A stretch of 37,307 nt of DNA from a virus, in IMG/VR virus record IMGVR_UViG_3300042473_000106, positions 1-37,307 of that record. One strand, 5' to 3'. A program made the position numbers and the translations under genes. Positions 1-7,700 of the stretch are shown here, piece after piece (within the stretch, counting starts at the first letter, position 1; every line of letters begins with the position of its first letter). The notes beneath the pieces were generated by a model, which made no database searches, was not told where the DNA came from, and saw only the letters and a list, made by a program, of their open reading frames with translations.

Positions 1-283
1 ATACGAAGCACCTGAAGAAGTTCAGGCACTTGGATCAGTAGCAAACGGAGTCATTGGTGCTACTACAGCAGTCAAGGCTGCCCCAAGAAAGAAAAGCGCA
101 AAGTCAGAAGAAAAGAAAGAAACAGTTGCTCTTTACTCAACAAAGAATGTTACATGGTCAGAAGTAGGCAAGGTCTACCGTGGATATAATATTGTTGAAA
201 AGGCTGCTGCAGAAAAGTGGTTGACAAGATCACATATCCGCATCGCAGCACCAGAAGAAGTTGCCAAGGAATTCGGTAAGTAA
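1..283 (+). CDS. Head-region protein, C-terminal part (partial)
   Basis: The reading frame is open from base 2 to a TAA at 281-283, giving about 93 residues of a protein whose start lies outside the window. The visible part has a Lys/Ala/Glu-rich hydrophilic stretch followed by a compact C-terminal segment (WSEVGKVYRGYNIVEKAA... ending KEFGK). It lies directly before the connector genes, where tailed phages usually have the capsid gene and its small accessory genes. I infer a head or capsid-associated protein but do not recognise the family. Codon choice is rich in C-ending codons (aac, ttc, atc), like the major tail protein and SSB genes, which fits an abundant product. Confidence 0.7.
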   Translation, partial: YEAPEEVQALGSVANGVIGATTAVKAAPRKKSAKSEEKKETVALYSTKNVTWSEVGKVYRGYNIVEKAAAEKWLTRSHIRIAAPEEVAKEFGK

Positions 284-286
284 TTC

Positions 287-1204
287 ATGGAGATATTGAG
301 GGTTCCGCCATACGAAACAATTGCAGTTAACTTTGTTGTCCCAGCAGGGTATAACAATGTAGACATCTATGCAAGGGTTACAGATATGGCGGATCTTTCA
401 GTACAAGATATAGATTTTTTAGATTCATCTACAGGAGATGACTTAGAAATTTCTCTTCCTGGAAGATATGACAATAATTACAGAGTTGAACTTTTTAAAA
501 TTGTTAGCGGGACAGAAGTTTTAATCTACGAAGAGTTCTACGAACTAATCAGACCATATGTAGATCCAAACACACTAGGAACAACAGCATCTGAGATTGC
601 TGAATATACAACATTAGAATTAGTTGCAAGATCAATCATTGACACATTTGTAGCAGAAGGATTTTATAACAAAAAGGTAACAGTTGTTGGCACAGGAAAT
701 GGCTCAGACTACTTCTCTTTATGGGACAAGGCTTACAGAGTATTTAAGATATATGAGAATAACGAACTAGTCTATGACAGATCGACTCCAGAAGAAAATA
801 AATATGATTATGTAATAACATCAGACAAGACTGCAATACAAAAAGTTTATTCTGGACAACTAAACAGATCTGAATCAACAGGACCAAACCTTATTTCTGG
901 AAGAGGAGATCTTGGATACTATGGTTATGATGGAACAGGATTTCCTAAAAACTATGACTACACAATCGTTGTTGACCAAGGATATTTAACTGTTCCTGCA
1001 GATATCGAATATGCTTCAAAACTTTTAATTGAAGATCTTAAGTGTGGAAAGTTAGACTACTACAAGAGATATGTAACTGCATACAATACAGATCAGTTTA
1101 GAATTCAGTTTGATAAAACAATGTTTGATGGTACTGGTAACTTCTTGGTAGATAAGATACTGGAGAAGTATGTTAAGACTATTACCAAGCCAGGGATAAT
1201 TTAA
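287..1204 (+). CDS. Putative head-to-tail connector (adaptor-like) protein
   Basis: This 305-residue protein has no recognisable enzymatic motif. It starts at ATG 287, three bases after the previous stop. The first ~90 residues look like a beta-rich domain (PPYETIAVNFVVPAGYNNVDI). A helical segment follows (ASEIAEYTTLELVARSIIDTFV), and the C-terminal half is aromatic-rich and again helical near the end. A helical stretch of this kind is typical of gp6/gp15-like adaptor proteins that sit under the portal. The assignment rests mainly on gene order: it is the first of four tightly coupled genes running to the major tail protein. The next gene begins in a TAATG overlap at 1202-1206, suggesting coupled translation. 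A beta-rich N-terminal domain is unusual for a simple adaptor, so an additional structural role is possible. Confidence 0.55.
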   Translation: MEILRVPPYETIAVNFVVPAGYNNVDIYARVTDMADLSVQDIDFLDSSTGDDLEISLPGRYDNNYRVELFKIVSGTEVLIYEEFYELIRPYVDPNTLGTTASEIAEYTTLELVARSIIDTFVAEGFYNKKVTVVGTGNGSDYFSLWDKAYRVFKIYENNELVYDRSTPEENKYDYVITSDKTAIQKVYSGQLNRSESTGPNLISGRGDLGYYGYDGTGFPKNYDYTIVVDQGYLTVPADIEYASKLLIEDLKCGKLDYYKRYVTAYNTDQFRIQFDKTMFDGTGNFLVDKILEKYVKTITKPGII

Positions 1205-1650
1205 TGATATGCGAAGAGCCAGACTTTATATTCCCAATGCAAGCAGATGTCTACTACCCAATTGTTGATCAAGGGGTTTATGGAAATGTTAAAAAGACTT
1301 GGGTTCTAGATAAAACTATTGCTGGTAATTTTAATTCTGTTGGTGGCGCAGGCAAAGAAGAAATAACTCCAAATGTCAACATTACACAGAAAACATCTCT
1401 CATTGGAAGAGTAAAGACCGACATTAGAATATCAAGTTTAGATACTCCTCACTCAATGACAAACATTATTTTGACAAATATTCGTGACAAAAACTGTAAT
1501 CATATATACACAGAAACAGCAGGACCAAGAGCAGGCAAGTCGACAATCTTTGAAATTGCAACACAAGAGCCATTCGTAGGACCATTTGGCGGTATTGAAT
1601 ATTATAACCTTGTCGTACGCAGATCTGAGAATCAGGCGGTAGATGTATGA
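1204..1650 (+). CDS. Putative head-tail stopper / connector protein
   Basis: This 148-residue protein starts in a TAATG overlap and ends in an ATGA overlap with the next gene. The sequence reads as a small beta-barrel type protein (DVYYPIVDQGVYGNVKKTWV near the N-terminus, then repeated short strands), which is the general form of SPP1 gp16-like stoppers. The position between the adaptor-like gene and the HK97 gp10/tail-completion-like gene supports that role. No catalytic motif is visible. Size and order fit the second connector ring that closes the portal channel in long-tailed phages; the sequence alone does not prove it. Confidence 0.5.
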   Translation: MICEEPDFIFPMQADVYYPIVDQGVYGNVKKTWVLDKTIAGNFNSVGGAGKEEITPNVNITQKTSLIGRVKTDIRISSLDTPHSMTNIILTNIRDKNCNHIYTETAGPRAGKSTIFEIATQEPFVGPFGGIEYYNLVVRRSENQAVDV

Positions 1651-2321
1651 TTAAAGTAAGAATGGATAGCAAGAAGTTTCGTAAAGAGATGGACAACATT
1701 ATGGAGTACTCTCTAGGATTTGTTGATGGTGTTCAAGTTGGCAAGTCTGCCTTTTTTAAAAATCTTGGACCAGTGGTAGCAGAACAAGCATCGCAATTTA
1801 TTGATGCAAATGCAAGAGTAGGCTACGACACACTTCATCATGTTTATGAGTGGGGTCAATCAGGAAGTTCATCAGCAAGACTATTTGACATTAAGTTTAC
1901 TATAAGCAACCTTGGTTTATCATTTATGTCAGACTTTAAACAATCAAAAACTATTCAGGATGGATCAAGAGTTCCTTTTGAAAACAAGGCAAAGGTTATG
2001 GAACTTGGTCAGCCAGTTGTTATTAAGCCAATTAATGGAGAGACTTTAAGGTTTGAGGTTGGTGGACAAGTTGTATATACAAAGAGACCAGTTGTTGTTC
2101 AAAACCCTGGAGGAAATACACAAGGACAATTTGAAAATGTTTGGGATATGTTCTTCGGCAGATATTTTACTCAAGCATTTTTAAGATCAAGCGGTATTGA
2201 TAAACACTTTGCTAATCCAACAGTTTATAAGAAGAACTTGGCTGCTGGTAAAAGAGGTGGCAGACCAACAGGAATGTCTGTTGGATCTCGCTGGGTAGCA
2301 AGTGCGGGGATGGTATCATAA
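1647..2321 (+). CDS. Putative tail completion / neck protein (HK97 gp10-like position)
   Basis: This 224-residue protein starts with ATG 1647, overlapping the previous stop by four bases. The N-terminal ~35 residues are amphipathic and charged (MIKVRMDSKKFRKEMDNIM), as in HK97 gp10-like neck proteins, whose first helix is followed by a small alpha/beta domain. A distinctive basic tail (KKNLAAGKRGGRPTGMSVGSRW) closes the protein and could contact DNA or the neighbouring ring. It is larger than typical gp10 proteins (about 120-150 residues), mainly through a central beta-rich segment at residues 85-160. The function is inferred from order: it is third in the connector set and directly precedes the terminator-like gene. 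Confidence 0.5.
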   Translation: MIKVRMDSKKFRKEMDNIMEYSLGFVDGVQVGKSAFFKNLGPVVAEQASQFIDANARVGYDTLHHVYEWGQSGSSSARLFDIKFTISNLGLSFMSDFKQSKTIQDGSRVPFENKAKVMELGQPVVIKPINGETLRFEVGGQVVYTKRPVVVQNPGGNTQGQFENVWDMFFGRYFTQAFLRSSGIDKHFANPTVYKKNLAAGKRGGRPTGMSVGSRWVASAGMVS

Positions 2322-2872
2322 TGTCAACATCAACACTAAACACACCAGGACTATGGGTAAACACATACCTTCAAGAAAAAATATTTAACAATACAGAGAT
2401 TGCAATACCATTTTTCCCCACTCTTCCAAACACACTTGATGATTTAACTGAGCAATGGGTAGTTATTAATCAAGAGAGAGCGTCTTATCAAGGAGTGGTT
2501 GCTGTATATGACAGACTAATTAGGATGAGAAGATCTCCTTTCCCACACATTAAATGTGAACAACTTTTGTACTATTTTTATGCTACCCAAAATGATGTAA
2601 CTGAAAGCATGATCAAAGTTCAAGAATCAGTGCTAAGGCTTATGGACCGTGGAGATGAAACTGCTGAAGATATAAATGTATGGGCCAGAAACCATGCTCC
2701 TATCGGTGGGATGACTTGCAAATTCTACTTCCACAACTTCAAGATATATCAACTAGAAGAGGTTAGGGATATTGTAGATTTTGGAACAGCCCGAACCTAT
2801 GGCGGTAACAAGATAATTATCGACTACGACTATCACCAGATGCAAGACATTATTGAGTCTATAGCCCCCTAA
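2321..2872 (+). CDS. Putative tail terminator protein
   Basis: This 183-residue protein starts in a TAATG overlap. The N-terminal helix with an extended aromatic region (LWVNTYLQEKIFN), a central block with charged strands (YDRLIRMRRSPFPHIKCEQL) and a later helix match the layout of gpU/gp17-like tail terminators. Those proteins form a hexameric ring that stops tail-tube growth and joins the tail to the neck. It is the last gene before the major tail protein, the usual place for this function in siphophages. No other role is suggested by motifs. A new promoter begins after it, so this gene closes the connector operon. Confidence 0.55.
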   Translation: MSTSTLNTPGLWVNTYLQEKIFNNTEIAIPFFPTLPNTLDDLTEQWVVINQERASYQGVVAVYDRLIRMRRSPFPHIKCEQLLYYFYATQNDVTESMIKVQESVLRLMDRGDETAEDINVWARNHAPIGGMTCKFYFHNFKIYQLEEVRDIVDFGTARTYGGNKIIIDYDYHQMQDIIESIAP

Positions 2873-2880
2873 AAAAGGGA

Positions 2881-2889
2881 TGATATAAT
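2881..2889 (+). promoter_or_regulatory. Extended -10 promoter for the major tail protein gene
   Basis: TGATATAAT is a perfect TGn extension plus consensus -10. No convincing -35 box lies 16-19 bases upstream. Initiation about 7 bases downstream would give a leader of roughly 45 bases that contains the strong ribosome binding site AAAGAGGTG at 2928-2935. It lies in the only intergenic space of this part, just after the connector operon. Confidence 0.6.
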
Positions 2890-2941
2890 TATCATGAGGA
2901 AACAAGCCCTTTAATCTACAAAGAAAAAAGAGGTGAAATAC

Positions 2942-3559
2942 ATGGCATATACACGTGGTAGTTCTAACGATATTATCGTTGGAGCAGCAGCACTCTTCAC
3001 ATACGAAGCAGGCGCACTTGCAGACGCAGATCGACCAGCGTTCGTGGCAGGAACATCATACAAGGATACTCTCCAAGGTGATGCAGACTTCCGTAACGTT
3101 GGATATACAATGAATGGTTTGGAAATCCAATTCCAACCAGATTTCGGCGAAGTAGCAGTAGACCAGGTACTTGACGTTGCTAAGTTATTTAAGCAAGGCA
3201 TGCAAGTAAACCTAAATACTACATTCGCAGAATCAACACTAGAGAATCTTCTATTTGCCCTTGCAGGCAAGGATGCAGATTTGTCAGTAGTTTCAAGCAA
3301 CCCAACACTTAATCTTTCAGCAGGCGATATTGGCGATGTTCCAGTAGAGCGTGGTTTGATTGCAGTTGGACCAGGAACTGGAGACGCAACCGAGAATATC
3401 GAGCGTGTCTACGTTGCATACCGTGCACTTTCAATTGAGAGCGTATCAGTATCAGCAAAGCGTGACGAAGCGACAATGTTCGAAGTATCATTCCGTCTTC
3501 TTCCAAACGACAACGGATCATACGGTAAGATCGTAGACCGCACAGTCGGCGCAGCATAA
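2942..3559 (+). CDS. Major tail (tube) protein
   Basis: This 205-residue protein is the likely tail-tube subunit, polymerising as stacked rings around the tape measure. I chose ATG 2942 over an in-frame GTG at 2933 because the GTG lies within the ribosome binding site AAAGAGGTG, while the ATG stands at a proper distance from it. The N-terminus (MAYTRGSSNDIIVGAAALF), a mixed beta-rich middle and the C-terminal strand region (SVSAKRDEATMFEVSFRLLPND) fit tube proteins of the lambda gpV/HK97 gp6 type. Supporting context: its own promoter, a strong terminator directly after it, and C-rich codons unlike the flanking genes, all as expected of a very abundant structural protein. The gene is followed by the tail assembly chaperones and tape measure, the normal order. 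Confidence 0.85.
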   Translation: MAYTRGSSNDIIVGAAALFTYEAGALADADRPAFVAGTSYKDTLQGDADFRNVGYTMNGLEIQFQPDFGEVAVDQVLDVAKLFKQGMQVNLNTTFAESTLENLLFALAGKDADLSVVSSNPTLNLSAGDIGDVPVERGLIAVGPGTGDATENIERVYVAYRALSIESVSVSAKRDEATMFEVSFRLLPNDNGSYGKIVDRTVGAA

Positions 3560-3578
3560 TACAACTAAATATATGAGA

Positions 3579-3611
3579 GGCTCAATCCTTCGGGGTTGGG
3601 CCTTTCTGTTT
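3579..3611 (+). terminator. Intrinsic terminator after the major tail protein
   Basis: GGCTCAATCC (3579-3588) pairs with GGGTTGGGCC (3593-3602) over ten base pairs, including two G-U pairs, closed by a TTCG tetraloop. A T-rich tract, TTTCTGTTT, follows. This is a textbook Rho-independent terminator. It allows high, separate expression of the major tail protein. Its last T is also the first base of the next promoter. Confidence 0.9.
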
Positions 3612-3619
3612 GGTATACT
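3611..3619 (+). promoter_or_regulatory. Leaderless-type extended -10 promoter for the first chaperone gene
   Basis: TGGTATACT is an extended -10 element. It ends six bases before the ATG at 3626, so transcription would start at or next to the A of the start codon and give a leaderless mRNA. No ribosome binding site is present before this ATG. The element abuts the terminator T-tract. Confidence 0.65.
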
Positions 3620-3625
3620 TATATA

Positions 3626-4309
3626 ATGGCTACAGAAATATACAAAACTGGAATTATTTATTTAGTTGACGGAACTGAGTTAGAAATATCTCCTCTTAAG
3701 ATTAAGTATCTAAGAAAGTTCATGGATGACTTTGAAGGTGTAAGATCAGCAAAGGGCGACATTGAGGCTATATCTGCTCTTGCCATTTGCGGAATGAACT
3801 GCATGAAACAGTATATGCCAAAGATCTCAAGATCAATTGAAGACTTTGAAGACGCAATAGATTTAAAAAACATTTACAGATTGCTAGACTATGCTGCAGG
3901 AATTAAAGTAGATGAGAAGTCTGATGAAGGAGTAAAGGATCAGGCAGTTAAGTCTGGAGCAACCTGGGAAGATCTTGATTTGGCAAAACTAGAATCAGAA
4001 GTTTTTTTGCTGGGGATTTGGAAAGACTTTGATGAACTAGAGAGATCTTTATCAATGCAAGAGATAACTGCAATACTAAATATAAAAAGAGAAGAAGACT
4101 ATTCTACAAAAAAATTCATGGCAGCAATGCAGGGTGTAGACTTAGATAAAAATGCTAATAAGAGCAATGCTTGGGAAGATATGAAAGCCAGGGTATTTAG
4201 TCGTGGACAAGCAAACGACTCAAGAGACATCCTTGCTCTTCAAGGTCAAAATGCAAGTAGCGCTGGATTTGGTATTGGTATGGGCTTAGACTACGAAAAA
4301 ATAGACTAA
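3626..4309 (+). CDS. Tail assembly chaperone, long form
   Basis: This 227-residue protein is likely the long (gpGT-like) tail assembly chaperone that coats the tape measure and recruits tube subunits. I chose ATG 3626 because a -10 box lies six bases upstream; an in-frame upstream start would lie inside the terminator. Residues 1-105 are clearly related to the next gene: LVDGTELEISPLKIKYLRKFM here against LIDGTTIDVRPLKISLLKPFM there, and later DLKNIYRLLDYAAGI against DLPTVYAVIDAASGI. A C-terminal extension of ~120 residues is absent from the neighbour (FLLGIWKDFDELERSLSMQEI, then a Gly/Ser/Asn-rich end). The order major tail protein, chaperones, tape measure supports the call. A T7 run near codon 126 could allow -1 slippage to a short form. 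Confidence 0.75.
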   Translation: MATEIYKTGIIYLVDGTELEISPLKIKYLRKFMDDFEGVRSAKGDIEAISALAICGMNCMKQYMPKISRSIEDFEDAIDLKNIYRLLDYAAGIKVDEKSDEGVKDQAVKSGATWEDLDLAKLESEVFLLGIWKDFDELERSLSMQEITAILNIKREEDYSTKKFMAAMQGVDLDKNANKSNAWEDMKARVFSRGQANDSRDILALQGQNASSAGFGIGMGLDYEKID

Positions 4310-4325
4310 AATAAGCCTGTCGCTA

Positions 4326-4334
4326 TGGTATAAT
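4326..4334 (+). promoter_or_regulatory. Extended -10 promoter for the second chaperone and tape measure genes
   Basis: TGGTATAAT matches the TGn-TATAAT form exactly. The next ATG is 27 bases downstream and preceded by a strong ribosome binding site (GGAGGAAAG at 4352-4360), so the transcript would have a short leader. It is in the gap between the two paralogous chaperone genes and would allow them to be made in different amounts. Confidence 0.55.
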
Positions 4335-4361
4335 TAATTAACAAACCTATTGGAGGAAAGA

Positions 4362-4673
4362 ATGTCAGAACAAACAACAAAGAAGATCACTCTTATTGAT
4401 GGTACAACTATCGATGTTAGACCGCTAAAGATTTCTTTGCTTAAGCCTTTTATGAAGAGATTCCAAGAACTTTCAGACGTATCAGACAATAACGATGAGT
4501 CGATGAATGTTCTTCTAGACTGTGTAGAAATTGCATTTAAACAATATGTAAAGGAAGAAGTTACTCGTGAGGCACTAGAAGATAATATCGACTTGCCAAC
4601 AGTATACGCAGTAATCGATGCAGCATCTGGTATTCAACTTACAGATCCTACAGCATTGCTTGCATCAAAATAA
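4362..4673 (+). CDS. Tail assembly chaperone, short form (paralog of the preceding gene)
   Basis: This 103-residue protein aligns along its whole length with the N-terminal domain of the preceding gene (TLIDGTTIDVRPLKISLLKP; DLPTVYAVIDAASGIQLTD). I infer a gpG-like tail assembly chaperone. The start is ATG 4362, set by GGAGGAAAG just upstream; an in-frame TTG at 4350 would precede that site. In most siphophages the short and long chaperones come from one gene by programmed frameshifting. Here they are separate genes with separate promoters. It directly precedes the tape measure gene, as expected. Confidence 0.75.
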   Translation: MSEQTTKKITLIDGTTIDVRPLKISLLKPFMKRFQELSDVSDNNDESMNVLLDCVEIAFKQYVKEEVTREALEDNIDLPTVYAVIDAASGIQLTDPTALLASK

Positions 4674-4701
4674 TAAAAAATGAATAGGGGTGTCATGAAT
4701 A

Positions 4702-7700
4702 GTGTCTGATGTAAATGCTAATATTGGTATACATTTTGACACTAGTGATGCTCTCGCTCAACTAAGAAGGCTTCAGGCTGGACTTAGTAGATTCAACCAA
4801 GCCTTAACAGAAGGCAATGTCGCTGCTGCAAACGCACAAAAGGGTTTAAATTCACAACTCATGCAGTCGATCAATGCTACTGGAAAGTTTGTAGCATCAC
4901 AGAAAACCATTGCCTCAAGCACCACAGCGTTCACTGATTCCCTAGAAAAGAATAAGTTGAGCATGGGTCAGTACTTTAGGTACACGGCTGCTGCAGCAAC
5001 AATGAACAGCAAAACCTTAAAAAATGTTTTTGCACAAGAAAAAGATGTCCTAAAGAGGGCAATGAAAGATAGAGTTAAAACTCTACAAACACAATATGTT
5101 CAACTAACAAATGCCAACGGAGAGTTTGTAAAAGTTCTTCAGGTTGTTCCAAAGCATCTTAAAATGGTCAATGGTCAGTATGCTGACTATGCCACAAGAA
5201 CTCAGATGGCTGCTCAAAGACAGCAATTCTTAAATCAACTATTAAAGCAAGGATCAACTCAACTCCTAAACTTTGGTAAGAATACTCAGTGGGCTGGTCG
5301 CCAGTTGATGGTTGGTTTGACTATTCCTCTTACAATTCTTGGTTCTACAGCAGCCAAGGTGTTTCGAGAAATGGAAATGGCAACTGTAAAATTTACAAGA
5401 GTTTATGGAGACATGACCACAGGTATTGGTGATACCGATAAAGCAGTAGCAGAAATTCAGTTACTTGCAAAAGAATTTACAAAGTTTGGAATTGCTGCAA
5501 AAGATACAATGGAAATGGCAGCATCTGCTGCTGCAATGGGTCTTCAGGGTGCAGAACTACAGGCACAAGTTACGCAAGCAACAAGACTTGCTGTCCTTGG
5601 TCAAGTAGAACAAGCCCAGGCACTAGAAACAACTATATCCCTTCAGAATGCTTTTGGTGTTTCTGCAGACCAACTTGCAAGTAAAATTAACTACCTTAAC
5701 GCAGTTGAAAACCAAACAGTTCTATCTATTGAAGATTTAACAATTGCAATTCCAAAGGCTGGTCCAGTTGTAAAGCAACTTGGAGGATCTGTAGAAGATC
5801 TTGCATTCTTTATGACTGCAATGAAGGAAGGTGGAATCAACGCATCAGAAGGCGCTAACGCACTCAAGTCTGGTCTTGCATCCATGATTAATCCATCCAA
5901 GAAAGCAAGTGAATTTTTAGCGGGACTTGGAATTAATATTAAGGGTCTTGTTGATGCCAATGCTGGAGATCTAAAAGCAACCGTAGTGGGATTTGCAAGA
6001 GCACTTGACACACTAGATCCGCTTAACCGTGCAAGAGCAATTGAGCAGATGTTTGGTAAGTTCCAGTTTGCTCGTTTATCAGCATTATTCCAAAACATAA
6101 CAAAAGATTCTTCACAGGCAGCAAGAGCACTTGGACTTGCAGGAGCATCAGTTGAAGAACTTGCGATCTTATCTGAACGAGAATTAGGCAAGGTAGAAAA
6201 TGCTGTTGGAGTAAAGTTCCAAAAGCAACTTGAAAATGTTAAACTACAACTTATCCCTATTGGAAAAGCATTCCTAGAAGCAGTAACACCAGTTGTTCAA
6301 TTTGCCGCAAAAATGCTAGAAAAGTTTAACAATCTTAGCGATGGAACAAAAAAGTTTGTAGTTGGATTTGTTGGAGTAATTGGAGGAATTGCTCCAGTTG
6401 TATTGATGACAGTTGGTCTTGTTGCTAACGGTGTTGCAAACCTTATCAAGTTCTTTGCAATGCTTCGTAGTGGAGTTGCAAAACTTAATGGACAAAATAA
6501 TGTTCTCGGTGGCGGTTTTGATTATCTAACTCAAGCAGAAACAGAAAACCTTGCACAAACTCATGCACTTCATTTATCTCATAAAGACTTAATTTCAACA
6601 TTCAATGTAGAAAAGACATCGGTAGATGCACTCGCTGCAGCATATCTAAATGCAGCATCACAGGCTAGAGCGCTTGCTTCTGGTTCTCCAGCATTATTTA
6701 ACACTGTTCCTGGACCAAAGGGTGCAGTATCTGGCTTACCAAAGTTTGCAGATGGAAAAGTTCCAGGCAATGAGTCTGCAGGAGACAGCATACTTGCACT
6801 AGTTGCACCAGGAGAAACAATTGTTCCAACTGCACAGTCAAAGAAATATGGGCCACTACTAAAGGCTATAATGGGAGATGATCTTCCAGGTTTTATAAAA
6901 GGTAGAAGATCTCTCACTGCTGACCAAGACTCCTTTGTTCAACAAACATCAAGAATTACTCCATCGCAACCAGGAGTTGCTGATGAAATGGCAAAACAAT
7001 TAGAATTTATTAACAAGGCCTCTGCAGAAAATTTGCTTGCATATGCAAAAGCAACTGGAAGAACAGTAACAGATGCTAGTTCAGCATCTCTTGAGGAAAT
7101 AAGAAGATCTCTTGTAGCAAGCGTAAAGGATATATTTACTACTGTTGCTACCGCAGCAAGAGAAAAGGGAAAGACATTAACTGTTGCTGCTGTTAAGGCT
7201 GCAACTAAAAAAGAAGGAACTGCAGGACCAGATGCAAGCGTCCACCAGTTTTACAATCCAAGAGCAAAGCAGCAACTAGGAAGACAGTTTTCACATGGTG
7301 AAACATCTGACTCTGTACCAATTGATCAATTGTCTAAAACAGTAACTATCACACATGAAAAAACACAATCAGACCTTTTAAATATTCAAAGAGCAATTGA
7401 TGCAAGTAATGCAAAAAATGGAACGAATGTTCCAATGCCTACAGCATCTCCAGTTAGTGGTTTTGGGTATGCTCTTCAAGGCCAAGTAAACAAAGCCATG
7501 GCCGATGGTGCTCCAGAGATACAAAATTTCAAAGGTGTTAAAGGTAACACGGTTGCAACAGTTGATGCTTTCCTTGAAGATTTTCAAGACTCTGGTGTTA
7601 CTAAGTGGGCAGACACAGTTAGAATTGGTGGAGGAAACTTTGAAAGATTATCTGGAGCAATTCAAGAGTATGATAGTCGACTACTATCAGCAGTTCAGCA

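Noticed and set aside
2866-2880. CCCT-AAAAA-AGGG as a possible terminator before the major tail gene
   Set aside because: The stem is only four base pairs and no T tract follows, so termination is unlikely.
2933-2941. GTG start for the major tail protein
   Set aside because: The GTG is part of the ribosome binding site for the ATG at 2942.
5691-6191. Long open frames on the - strand opposite the tape measure gene
   Set aside because: They lie fully within a strong + strand gene, have low-complexity Ser/Ala-rich translations and lack start signals; they are shadows of the biased codon use.
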